Position numbers and translations under genes: made by a program. A stretch of DNA of 64,000 bases from Sinohyriopsis cumingii. Lineage: Eukaryota; Mollusca; Bivalvia; Unionida; Unionidae. This document shows, in pieces, positions 23,295-32,803 of the stretch (position 1 is the stretch's first letter; the number at the start of each line of letters is the position of its first letter). The stretch lies in NCBI GenBank assembly GCA_028554795.2, contig CM068829.1:133178825-133242824 (forward strand), read 5' to 3'. A model generated the notes under the pieces. It ran no database searches. It was not told where the DNA came from and saw only the letters and a list, made by a program, of their open reading frames with translations.

Positions 23295-25781
23295 AATCGA
23301 TAGATAAGTAAATATTAGGCATAATAATCGGTGATATTGTAGTCGCAAATGAAAAATCAAATTTATCTGCATAAAAATAAAGTACTCATTTTCACACAAT
23401 TAACTTTGTGATTCTTTATTGAATTTTTTCAACATATTCATATCCCTCAAATTGTAAAAATCATGAACAATTCAGCAATTTATTCTGAATAATTCTTTAG
23501 ATAGTTGTTTGGTTGGGTAATTTAGTAAAAATTTTCAACTTCCTTAGAAACTCTCTTAGCTGTTTAGTTTGGAGATATACAAGATTTTCTTTTTTTACTT
23601 ATATTTGATTTAATTTAATTATATCTGATTTAATTGTTTGCAAGTTTTAAAATCTTTATATTTTTGTTTTAATTTCATTATACGTCAAAATAATGTTTGC
23701 TAGGAACTCATACTTTTTCAAGAAAACAGTTCGACCATGACTGTTTATTTTAATAAACATCAAATGTTGACCTAGATCCTGACCTTGATTTAAAATTAGT
23801 AGCAGCCACGTAAATAAGTTCTATTTTTATTTTAAAATGGTTGGTTGTTGTCGAGGTCATGATGGGACTATGTGGATTAAGAGGTAAACAATTTTTTTTT
23901 AAATTTTATTTCTTAGAGTAAAATGATTGGTTTTCGTCAGGGTCATGTTAGGCTTACGTGATATAAAAACGATCACGTGACCGTTTTTCGATTTCACAAC
24001 TTGGGTATTTTCGAAACTGCGTTTTAGAATACGATATAACCTTTGTTTTGGAGAAAAATTCTCAGCTGGGCGTTTACACCGGAAAGTGTTGTGTCGTTTA
24101 GAGTTATTTCAAATTATTTGGATTCAAAAGGATTTGTTCTTTTATCCTGGAGATATTCGTGTTCTCATACGTAATTCTCGAGAAAAAAAAGACATATCTT
24201 ATAAACAAAATTACTCGGATTGATATTTCTTGTTTCTATAAGGAATTGTAGACTTCAACACACTTCAAGGTTACAGCATACGTCATTGTCTTCCATCTTG
24301 GATTCTTCGTCGGGACTCGAACTTGAAATCATTAGAACGTTTTATTATTAGGGCTTCTAAAATGTTATTCGTGGACTATTCTTGGATTGTTTTGGGAATT
24401 GATTCTTAAAACCGTAAGTTCGTATTTTTTCATTTTTACAGAATTTTTCCAGGGAAATAAATTATTATATTTTTCAAAGCTTGTTGTTTTCACTCTTTCT
24501 TGTGTTACTGTTTATTCGAGCCTAAACACGTAACATAATATCTTTGAATAATTTTTACATTAAAGATATATCTGATATATCATTAACATAAAATCATATC
24601 TGCATTATATGCAGCAGTAAAAGTCCTTTTTCTTCTCAGGTTGGAGGTCTACGACAATATGTTTTTTCAAAGATGTCGTTCTAGACTAGTATTTTTATAA
24701 GTCGTATAAGTGAATACAGTTGGCTATGTCACTGCTGATCTCCTCCCAAAAATAATTTTCGGTTAAAAAAGAGAGAGAGTATTATTAACTTTATTAAGAC
24801 GACTATTTAAATTGGGTTTAATCTGATATTAAGATATTGATTGGTAAGGGGGGGGGGATGTACAGGTGTGTGTGTTTTGTGTGTGCGTGTGTGTGCACTG
24901 AAATATGTCTGAATTGCTAGAAGTGAAATGATCTCTTTTCATTTTATTCAGACAACCTGCACATACAATATTACTTTGAAGAAAAACAGGACAGAATTAT
25001 CATGGTCTAAATAAACTTGTATTGTTCTTGATGTGTTTAAATTTAATTTTGTAGTGATAGTTTGCGGTAAGATTTAGAACATTACATTGGTGCAATAGCG
25101 TAAAAGGGCATTGTTTCTGATTATCCCACACACATACACACACATCTGTGCCCTATTTTTATCTGTTATTTATACGAGTCCTGGCCCTTTTCGTAGAGGT
25201 AATTATTATACATTCATACCAAATCTACTTCTTTGTGACCATATAATTAACTTTTGTTCGCCAAATAAAAGCAATTATTTTTCTTTTCGCTTAAAGTTTA
25301 AATACGAAACTGTTCTTACAGCTTTTTTGCATAAATTGTCTTATAATGAGTGAATAAAAATAATAAGACAGTAAGTTGTACATTTTGCATCTACTTATTG
25401 AGTTCTTTCTTCCATGTACTTAACTGTAAGATGCAGCGTTCCATTTGTAGCTATTGTTTAAGAGATTTTCACTAGGCCACCTTAATCTGGCGGTTTAATT
25501 AGACCCACATTAATCAGAGGATAGGAAAATGAAGTTAATATCATTAAGATTTTATATTTAATAGGTTGGCACTAATGGTTTCAACATAAGGAGTCCGAAA
25601 ATGGTAAGATATATTATCTTAATTAAACAGAAAAAAGAAGACAAACGCCGATTTAATGTCTTACAGTGCTGATATAGTATATATATTGATACACCGAAAA
25701 ATGAAAAAGACAATATTAGTTTTCAAAACCCTGTGAAGAACGGTAAGCAATTTGATTGAACTTAAACCTCCACTGTCGTGC
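23295..25781. other. Intergenic AT-rich stretch
   Basis: Contains two diverged direct repeats of about 33 bases (AAAATGGTTGGTTGTTGTCG at about 23836 and AAAATGATTGGTTTTCGTCA at about 23921) and a poly-G run at 24848. No gene supported. Confidence 0.4.
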
Positions 25782-26014
25782 GTGAAGATCTGACATCAAC
25801 CGCTTATGGGTCATGTTCTGGTGACCGATGTTTATCATCAGATCAGACGAAGTCTTATATTTTAGGATTTGGGTGACTGATCATTATGACTGAGAAGCAT
25901 CAATGTGAAACGAATGATTCGATACACTTTCAAATTTCTGAAAGCTGTATATCCATTGGCTAATTGAAAAGTCACCAGAACATGACTCCTAAGCGGTCGC
26001 TGTCAGATCTTCGC
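25782..26014. mobile_element. MITE with about 44-bp terminal inverted repeats
   Basis: The left arm 25783-25826 reads GTGAAGATCTGACATCAACC... and ends GTTCTGGTGAC; the right arm (25971-26013), read on the minus strand, starts AAGATCTGACAGCGACCGCT and ends GTTCTGGTGAC. The interior of about 145 bp is non-coding. The pattern fits a non-autonomous DNA transposon; the exact edges and target duplication are unclear. Confidence 0.7.
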
Positions 26015-26414
26015 TTAGGACAAAAGAGATCTGATTTTAATAAGATTGGAACTGTAGACCAACCAATTGTATCTTGCTTCCACCAACTTTCATAATCCTG
26101 CCAAGTGCGAATATGTCAGCCACTCAACACATATATCTTCATCCATTAACCCTTCCAACATTGTACATATGCTTTCTTTATTCATTCCTTTCCTTCCTTC
26201 ATCTGAGCATCTATCCAGTAAAAAATAATACACCTCTATACATCGATCTTTCTGCACATACCCCATTTTCTTTATCTTATCGTCATTTCATCTCGTGAAG
26301 AATAGTATCGCCTAATAATTTTGTTTTTCTTTTTCTAAATGTTACAAAATATAATTAGCATAAACAGCATAATACGCAATACAAAACTACTACATAGGAA
26401 CTTTTAAATTGCAG
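26015..26414. other. Non-coding stretch
   Basis: A Pro/Leu/Tyr-rich plus frame at 26074-26298 has no motif and looks incidental. The stretch ends in TTTTAAATTGCAG, a possible acceptor. Confidence 0.35.
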
Positions 26415-26666
26415 GTCGTGTTTAGCATATTCAGAGGACCAGAAGGGAAAGAAAAAAACCAGTTTGGCATCCGTTACTCGCAAGGAACTGATAAAAAGTC
26501 CGTTGTCCAGTACTCGCTTCGAATTCACACAAAATGTACCATCCAATAGCCCACTTGCATGGCGTGCATACAGAACCTATCGTCCAGAGAGAATGATGCG
26601 TCCAGTATGGAAGAATTGATAGGTGCCATAAGAGACATTCAAAGCGTGGATTTCGATAAGCTAAGG
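26415..26666 (+). pseudogene. Candidate degraded exon, possibly the N-terminal part of MIEAP-like copy 2
   Basis: After TTTTAAATTGCAG a plus-strand segment reads SRENDASSMEELIGAIRDIQ and SVDFDKLR and ends at AGG|GTAAAT. The Glu/Ser/Asp-rich helical text has coding character, but the same frame has a TAG at about 26547 and the better upstream text is in another frame, so the exon looks broken or mis-bounded. Its link to the exons at 59.2 and 63.2 kb is inferred only from strand and order. Confidence 0.3.
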
Positions 26667-26845
26667 GTAAATTTGTCGCAGGTAACAACATGTTCTTGTT
26701 AAAGGTCTGAATAAGATTGTGAATAATTAACATATTCCTTTAACCTCTCGTTTACAAATCTGAACTTTCTCACTACTGGGCAGCTGTCAAAAATTCACCA
26801 GCAAAAAACAAAATATTTGCAATAAACAACACACACACACACACA

Positions 26846-26928
<83 letters not shown>

Positions 26929-27779
26929 GTGGTGCAATGATCCTATATTGTTAACATTTTATTGCTATCACGATATCTTCAAAGCACAAACTTCTTTTAC
27001 ATGGTGGTCATGGTGTTCAAAAATTCAATACTGCTTACGATTTGGAAATGTTTCTCCATTTAAGAAACGGTAATATAATCGCTATGGTAATGTATATTAA
27101 ACAAGGTCTCGTATATGTTATGAAAACATAAATTTATATATCTTTGTTCTTGACCAAACAATGTAAATTATGTAGATCAGGAAGGAAAAGTCTTGGTTTG
27201 AAGGATTTCGACTTGAGGTGGGGTGAGGAGCCTTTTTGTTGTAGTTGTTATGCAGAAAATATGTTATGATATTTGTTAATTTGCTCTGTGGCTATTGTTG
27301 GTCAGTAAAGTAAGAAAATTTAGCCTTTGACAAATATATGTAGTAACACAATATGAGAATTCCCGCTCCTGGATCCAGTTCTGTTCAAATCCTGTTTTCT
27401 ACGTTAATATTTAATTATATCGTATTTTATTGAATTCCCGATTAGTGTATCAGACCATACCCACATTTTAATGTTCAAGAGAGTGCTAAGAACAGCCATG
27501 TTGCCATGGCAGACTCTGTGTTCGGCCGTAATATGTTAGTAGTTTAATCGTGAGTAACTGCTCTACGAGTTTTAATTTCGCACACCGTAGAAGAGGAAAA
27601 AACAACACCAAAATGAATTTATTCTCTAAGAACCATGTTGGAGGCCAACCTTCGAAGCAGGGTTCTAAGGTCACAGAATTGTCGATCAGTACAGTTAGTG
27701 TAAATATTTACATAATCTAAATGAACATGCATAAAAAAAATTATCTCCTGCTATCCTGTACCACATAACAATTTTTCAG
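26667..27779. other. Intron-like or intergenic stretch
   Basis: Contains an (AC)n-(AT)n microsatellite. No coding segment recognised. Confidence 0.4.
26829..26926 (+). repeat. (AC)n followed by (AT)n microsatellite
   Basis: About 16 bases of AC and then about 78 bases of AT. Confidence 0.95.
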
Positions 27780-28053
27780 TCCTATCGCTACGATGTCTGC
27801 AATGTGGCAGTTTATGTGACGTCTACCACTGGGGCATCATGCCGCAGACATGTAGCATGGTGTCCCATCCAGTCACATTATCCTGACACCAGGCCGGCCA
27901 GTCCTAACACTAACCTCTTAATGCTGAGCGCCAGGCAAGGCAGCTGTTAGTACCGTTTTTGTAAGTCTTTGGTAGGACTCGGCCGGGGATCGAACCAACG
28001 ACCTCCCGCATCCGAGGTGCACGCTCTAACCACTATGCCACAGGAGCAGTAGT
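27780..28053 (-). mobile_element. tRNA-derived SINE, family 2 (minus copy, with tRNA head)
   Basis: On the minus strand: a tRNA-like head with A-box TGGCATAGTGG (28030-28040) and B-box GGTTCGATCC (27987-27996), then the family-2 body including CTCAGCATTAAGAGGTTAGT and CATGTCTGCGGCATGATGCC. It is more complete at the 5' end than the copy at 19496. RNA polymerase III transcription is expected for such elements. Confidence 0.8.
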
Positions 28054-28067
28054 ACTGAACATAGCGG

Positions 28068-28484
<417 letters not shown>

Positions 28485-28545
<61 letters not shown>
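28485..28545 (+). repeat. (GT)n microsatellite
   Basis: About 28 GT units after the SINE duplication. Confidence 0.95.
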
Positions 28546-28547
<2 letters not shown>

Positions 28548-29019
28548 CTTCACGTATAGGAATACAAGGACATTAAGGGCCAACATTTACAATTCTAGCT
28601 AGACTATGGAATATTTTCGTATTGTTTTTGTTCCCATCTCGTCTGATGAAACGAAAAAACATAACATTTTCTTGGCCATCAACTAAAAATCAAAATTAAA
28701 CATCATCAGTTTTTCGTCTTACCACCATCCTTTATGTAGATATGATAACATTTAAGATCAAAATTAAACATTTACTTGACCAGGTAGAAGATTGAGCTTG
28801 TAAAACATTGATCTTAGTAAATTGTTTCAGAAATATATATAAAGAATAGAATAGGTTGCGAAACCAGTCAGCGAACTAGCACAGCCAAATTAGAGTATGC
28901 CTTTGGTACCGGTACAAAACAAAATTTCAGTCGTATAATGGATATAGTGAATCATAATGCAAATGAAAGATAACATTTACATTTTTGGTCTCTATCATCT
29001 GATCGATAAGATGCAAATG
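28546..29019. other. Non-coding stretch
   Basis: Nothing recognised. Confidence 0.4.
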
Positions 29020-30010
29020 TTGTTGGATGTTAGGCTTCTCTCCTGATCTTTCTCTTACTGAAAAATCTTGTATGTTTTCGTCAGTTTGTTTCAGTAGCTC
29101 TGCGATTTCGTTGCCTCTTTTATTGCCACTATGGTCAAAAACTGTTGTTTTATTTTCAATTTATTTGGGTATTACCGCCTCATTGTTCAAGTCGACTAGT
29201 AACTGCATAAACTAATATAGCAGGATCCCGTAAACTGTATAATACATTTATTGCTGTGATTTTGATTAGTATTAATAATTTCGTCAAATCCCCTTTTTTT
29301 CTCAATATTTCAAGGCAAATAAAAGGACCTCTCTTGGGGATATCAGTGCCGTATTGCGCTTGTTACTTCATGTGAAAACCATGTGACACTTGCATATATT
29401 GAAATAACGTTTCCATATTTTAACTTTGATGTTGACAATAAATCTGTTAATTCTACCCATCTGAATTACTTGAATTGATTATTAACATTGTGTGATATTT
29501 TCTTCTTCAAATTGTATTCATTGTAGTTATTACCTTACCTCTTTCTGTTTGAATTTATTGCCTTGCTCCAAAGAATTTTGTATAAGTTTTTCTATATCCA
29601 CGTGCAGTAAGCTTCTGAGGCTTTGTCTTTTTTATTGTTTATTGTCTTCCGCACCGCATTGTTTTATTCAATTGAAACTCTTTTCGACTCAGTTATCTAA
29701 TAAATTGCAGAAGTCTTTGCATCTCTTTCTAACACCTCTATGGCGTTTGATTTCTTAAACCAAATAATTTTATCTCGATATTTATCTTACATCATAAGCT
29801 TAATATCATGGTCAATTATGTTTGTACTGTTTCCAAGATACTCATTTATTATTTCCTAAATTGACTAATAATGTGTTCGCTGTGCCAAACCATTTGCTGT
29901 GTATTAAAAGGCTCAGAAAGGTTGAGTCGCGGATACAAACACTTGCTGAGCAGCTATTTTTTTCTGTAGTTATATTAACCGATCATGTTGTATTAAGCAG
30001 TCAAATGTGA
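29020..30010 (-). pseudogene. Degenerate minus-strand coding remnant, family unknown
   Basis: Read on the minus strand, parts of this stretch give protein-like text broken by stops: around 29040-29200 TTVFDHSGNKRGNEIAELLK and TDENIQDFSVRERSGEKP; around 29540-29740 LLHVDIEKLIQNSLEQGNKF with several stops upstream. Composition (Glu, Lys, Asn, Gln-rich helices) suggests a dead gene and not random DNA. I cannot assign a family. The plus-strand frames here are shadows. Confidence 0.3.
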
Positions 30011-30576
30011 GTTTGAAGAAAGAAAGCGGAATCGTTAATGTAAAATTTCTTCAGAATCTTTGCTTGACTGGATCGATTTTCTACATTTTTTCTCACCTTG
30101 TCTTCAGTTTTATCTTTTTCAATTTCCTTTTGTACCTCCAATACGACATGTCTCCCTTTACAATGCATATGTTTTATACAACTTTATAATCCGTATGATT
30201 TAATCCAAGTTTAAACGAGTTTTTGGATTTCAGTAAATGTTGCTGTATCCAGCTATACTGTAGATTTTCATGAACATGCCACTCAGTAAAAAAAATATAA
30301 AGTTGTCATAACATTATAGTCCACTTGTACCTTTTATACTAGTATAGACTCGTGGAATCTGTGCATACTGTTTCCTCAGTCTCGAAATCTGTTTCACCTA
30401 GAATTTGTTTTTCAGATAATGTATAAGGAGTATCAGTGTAATATATGTTCTTTGTTGAACTTGTGTACCTTATATGCATAAACTTCCAATACCTCCATCT
30501 GTCCAACAGATACTATCTTCTATTAAAGAAAAAAAAAACATTTGGCAGCCCGTTTAATCGTTAGTTCTGTTTTGCT
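30011..30576. other. Left flank of the Polinton insertion
   Basis: AT-rich, no gene recognised. GC content rises abruptly inside the Polinton. Confidence 0.45.
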
Positions 30577-30582
30577 GTCAGT
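30577..30582 (+). repeat. Left 6-bp target-site duplication (GTCAGT)
   Basis: GTCAGT immediately before the AGTAGT terminus; the identical hexamer follows the right terminus at 49993-49998. Six-base duplications are the hallmark of Polinton integration. Confidence 0.92.
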
Positions 30583-30939
30583 AGTAGTGAATGGGGATAC
30601 CCTAGGGACAATGGGAATTACCATTACAGGACCCCTTGGGACAATCTTGGGACTATGTAAATTTAGCATGGGGAAAAATCATGGGACAATCTGGGGACTA
30701 TGTAAATTTAACGGGGGAAAAATCATGGGACAATCTGGGGACTATGTAAATTTAACATGGGGAAAAATCATGGGTCACTCTAGGGACAAGGGGAAATGGA
30801 ACAGGGTATTTTTTTTGTTTTTTTTAAAAAAAATAAAAAAAAAATAAAATAAAATAAAAATAAAAAAAAACGGGTAGGCAATTGAAAGTCGATCTCTTTT
30901 CGAGAGATGTGGGTGGCCCTGAAAAGGGCCTTTGGGTTT
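30583..30939 (+). repeat. Left terminal inverted repeat of the Polinton
   Basis: About 357 bp matching the reverse complement of 49622-49992 at roughly 97% by eye in the outer 210 bp. Structure: the AGTAGTGAATGGGG terminus; three tandem copies of a unit of about 45 bp (GGGACAATCTGGGGACTATG ... TTTAACATGGGGAAAAATCA); an A/T homopolymer tract (about 30811-30870); and, on the minus strand, a histone-type stem-loop. A 101-codon plus frame here is only translated repeat. Confidence 0.93.
30915..30930 (-). terminator. Histone-type 3'-end stem-loop, copy 1 (left TIR)
   Basis: On the minus strand: AAAGGCCCTTTTCAGGGCCACCCAC, i.e. a six-base-pair stem with a TTTC loop and the flanking bases usual for metazoan replication-dependent histone mRNAs. 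A purine-rich GAAAAGAGAT follows (plus 30894-30904 complement), as in a histone downstream element. It lies 19 bases after the stop of the minus-strand gene 30950-31180. Confidence 0.8.
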
Positions 30940-30949
30940 ATATATGCCC

Positions 30950-31180
30950 TTAACATAAAGGGCATCTGTGACTTCTTCTTGTCCTTAGGCTTCGTCTCAC
31001 TGTAGGACCGTAAATCAGGACTCTTTTGAGGCATCCTTGCCTCTCCACGTAAATCCTACGTATCCATAGGTTGCTGGCGGTCCTATGGACAACTGTCCAT
31101 TCGGATCGGACATACATCGGTATGTCCATCCTGAACATCATCGAAGACACAAGGGTTGATGATTCGACTGTGGTCCACAT
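30950..31180 (-). CDS. Small basic accessory protein, Polinton left end
   Basis: 76 codons, intact. I do not recognise the family; the C-terminal half is Arg-rich (RRSLRTRRSHRCPLC end) with two Cys. Evidence that it is a real gene: a minus-strand TATA box CTATAAATAA at about 31224-31233 lies about 45 bases upstream of the ATG, and a histone-type stem-loop with downstream purine element lies 19 bases after the stop. It is divergent from the coiled-coil gene at 31400, with a shared promoter region of 219 bp. The position suggests an early or regulatory product, which is inference. Confidence 0.55.
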   Translation of the reverse strand: MWTTVESSTLVSSMMFRMDIPMYVRSEWTVVHRTASNLWIRRIYVERQGCLKRVLIYGPTVRRSLRTRRSHRCPLC

Positions 31181-31399
31181 CTTGAGGCGCCGAGAACAGG
31201 TGAATCAATGAAGTGAATTGCGCTTATTTATAGGTAGAGGAAGGATTGAAACGGATTGAGTTCATTGACCAATCCAAACACGCGTTACAAAATTCAGTCA
31301 GCCCGCATCCAATCCGAAGAGAACAGTCTGTGACGTCACGTGGTCTATATAGATTCGTTAGCGCTTGTGTGCAGTCAGTCTGTGCGACAGTGATTCAAC
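31181..31399. promoter_or_regulatory. Divergent promoter region with CRE-like palindrome
   Basis: Minus-side TATA (CTATAAATAA, 31224-31233) and plus-side TATATAG (31346-31352), each about 45-50 bases from its ATG. TGACGTCA (31331-31338), the perfect 8-bp CRE/ATF palindrome, sits just upstream of the plus TATA and is directly followed by CGTG. Confidence 0.6.
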
Positions 31400-31936
31400 A
31401 TGACGGAAACTCAGAAAACGATCCATTGGGGTGCACCAGCAATGGAGACCACCCAAGGGAACCCGGACTTACTTTCAGAAGAGGTGAATTGGGATTTTGT
31501 GGATTTTCTTACCTCGCAAGAATTTGTTCCGGAACCTTCATTACCATAGGTGGAGAATTTTAGACAGAGACAGAAAGAAGAATTGGAGAAATTTATACAA
31601 CGACAAAAGGAAGCGGAACAAGCTTTTCTTTTACAGCAACAACAGCAAGAAGAGGTAAGAAAAAAACAAGAAGAAGAAGCAGCAGCAAAGAAACAAGAGA
31701 GTGAAAATCAAACGGTCACGGTACTGTTAGACATTTTAGCGGAGTTAAGAAGTCTGAAACAAATGTATCAGACTTCTTTATCACGACCGAAGAGAATACG
31801 ACCTTCCCGAGCTAAACACGCCAACCCTGTGACTAAGCCTACCGTACCACCCTTAGTGATTTCAACCCAATCATCATCATCAGAAGTAGGCCTCGGCCGT
31901 GGCAAAGGCTTAAGGCAGTTAAAGTTGATTGCTTAA
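31400..31936 (+). pseudogene. Coiled-coil accessory gene with one in-frame TAG
   Basis: From ATG 31400 a single frame runs to TAA 31934, interrupted by TAG at 31547 (codon 50). Before it: a Trp/Glu-rich acidic segment (EEVNWDFVDFLTSQEF). After it: a long Gln/Glu/Lys/Ala helix (RQRQKEELEKFIQRQKEAEQ and a run of Gln) then LLDILAELRSLKQMYQ and a basic, Ser/Pro-rich C-terminus. The pattern resembles a coiled-coil DNA- or protein-binding regulator; the family is unknown. A TATATAG box lies about 50 bases upstream and a histone-type stem-loop begins 25 bases after the stop. Translation could instead begin downstream of the TAG, giving about 128 residues. Confidence 0.6.
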
Positions 31937-31961
31937 ATTCACCCCTACACCAAAAACCAAA

Positions 31962-31977
31962 GGCCCTTTTCAGGGCC
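31962..31977 (+). terminator. Histone-type 3'-end stem-loop, copy 2
   Basis: CCAAAGGCCCTTTTCAGGGC continuing CACCCAC, then TCTCGAAAAGAGATAGAC as the purine-rich downstream element. It is internal to the element, not in a terminal repeat, and lies 25 bases after the stop of the coiled-coil gene. Confidence 0.8.
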
Positions 31978-32138
31978 ACCCACTTCTCTCGAAAAGAGAT
32001 AGACTTTCAATCGCCAATAACTCAAAAAAAACCCAAAAAAACAAAAACATTTTACTCCTATAGTACGTGTATATGAGTGCGTGAGTGTAGCTTCTTATTT
32101 AAAATCAAAACCCAAACACACTTACCTTTTTTACCTAA

Positions 32139-32144
32139 TTTATT
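32139..32144 (-). terminator. Possible polyadenylation signal for the zinc-knuckle gene
   Basis: AATAAA on the minus strand, about 82 bases beyond the minus-strand stop at 32226. No histone-type stem-loop is present at this gene. Confidence 0.35.
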
Positions 32145-32225
32145 CTTTTATCAATAGTTACAATCCAATTCACAATTCACAACAGAGCACTTTAAAAAGG
32201 ACATTCACTTCTTCTGTCTCACTTT

Positions 32226-32669
32226 TTAGTCTCTCTGTTTTTTAAATTTCTTCACCGTCACAGTCTTTTCCTCCTCTTCCTCCTCACTTTCTTCCCTTCT
32301 TGTTTTCTTCTCATGTTTCTTTATCTTCGCCTGTCTGCTATCTTCCTCCTCTTCTTCTTCTTCCTCTGAAGAATCCCTCTATTCTTCTGACTCCTCTTGT
32401 TTCTTTTTTGGGCAATCTGGAGACCAATGTCCTTTTTCTTGACAATAATAACAGGTATCTTGACTTTTGTCTCTTTTAACCCCTGTTTTTCTATTTTGAC
32501 GGTCTGGACACTCTGAAGACCAATGCCCTTTCTTCTGACAGATATAGCAAGTATCTTCACTTTTATCTCGAAAGGAAGGAGACTAGTCCGTCGCCTGGTC
32601 TGAAGAAAATTTTATAATGACCCCTCGCAACGCTCTGATGAAACGTTCCATCTGGGTAGTCTCTTCCAT
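32226..32669 (-). pseudogene. Double CCHC zinc-knuckle protein with two in-frame TAGs
   Basis: A minus frame runs from ATG 32669 to TAA 32226 (147 codons). It has TAG at 32585-32583 (codon 29) and TAG at 32381-32379 (codon 97). Between the stops are two CX2CX4HX4C zinc knuckles in tandem, CYICQKKGHWSSEC and CYYCQEKGHWSPDC, joined by a basic linker. This is the retroviral-nucleocapsid/CNBP type of single-strand nucleic-acid binding module. The C-terminal part is an acidic Glu-rich run then Lys-rich. The second TAG could be a natural stop because the text beyond it is low complexity. TATA on the minus strand (GTATATAAAC, 32733-32724) lies about 55 bases upstream. It is divergent from the polymerase gene. 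Confidence 0.65.
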
Positions 32670-32803
32670 CGTTGTGCTCGGCTTGAGAGTGAAATGAATA
32701 GTGAAAGGACAAGACAAACACCCGTTTATATACGCTGGTCTGCCATGACTATAAATTAGTCCATGGTGTTTAAACTTGAGTCATTTGACGTTTTGCACTC
32801 AAG
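32670..32803. promoter_or_regulatory. Divergent promoter between zinc-knuckle and polymerase genes
   Basis: Minus TATA GTATATAAAC at 32724-32733 and plus TATAAATT at 32750-32757, about 47 bases before the ATG at 32804. Confidence 0.5.

Noticed and set aside
26074..26298. 74-codon plus frame
   Set aside because: Low-complexity Leu/Pro/Tyr text, no motif or splice context.
30542..30847. 101-codon plus frame at the left Polinton end (and its mirror at 49715-49988)
   Set aside because: It is translated terminal-repeat sequence (repeating GDYVNLTWGKIMG-type text) and starts outside the element.
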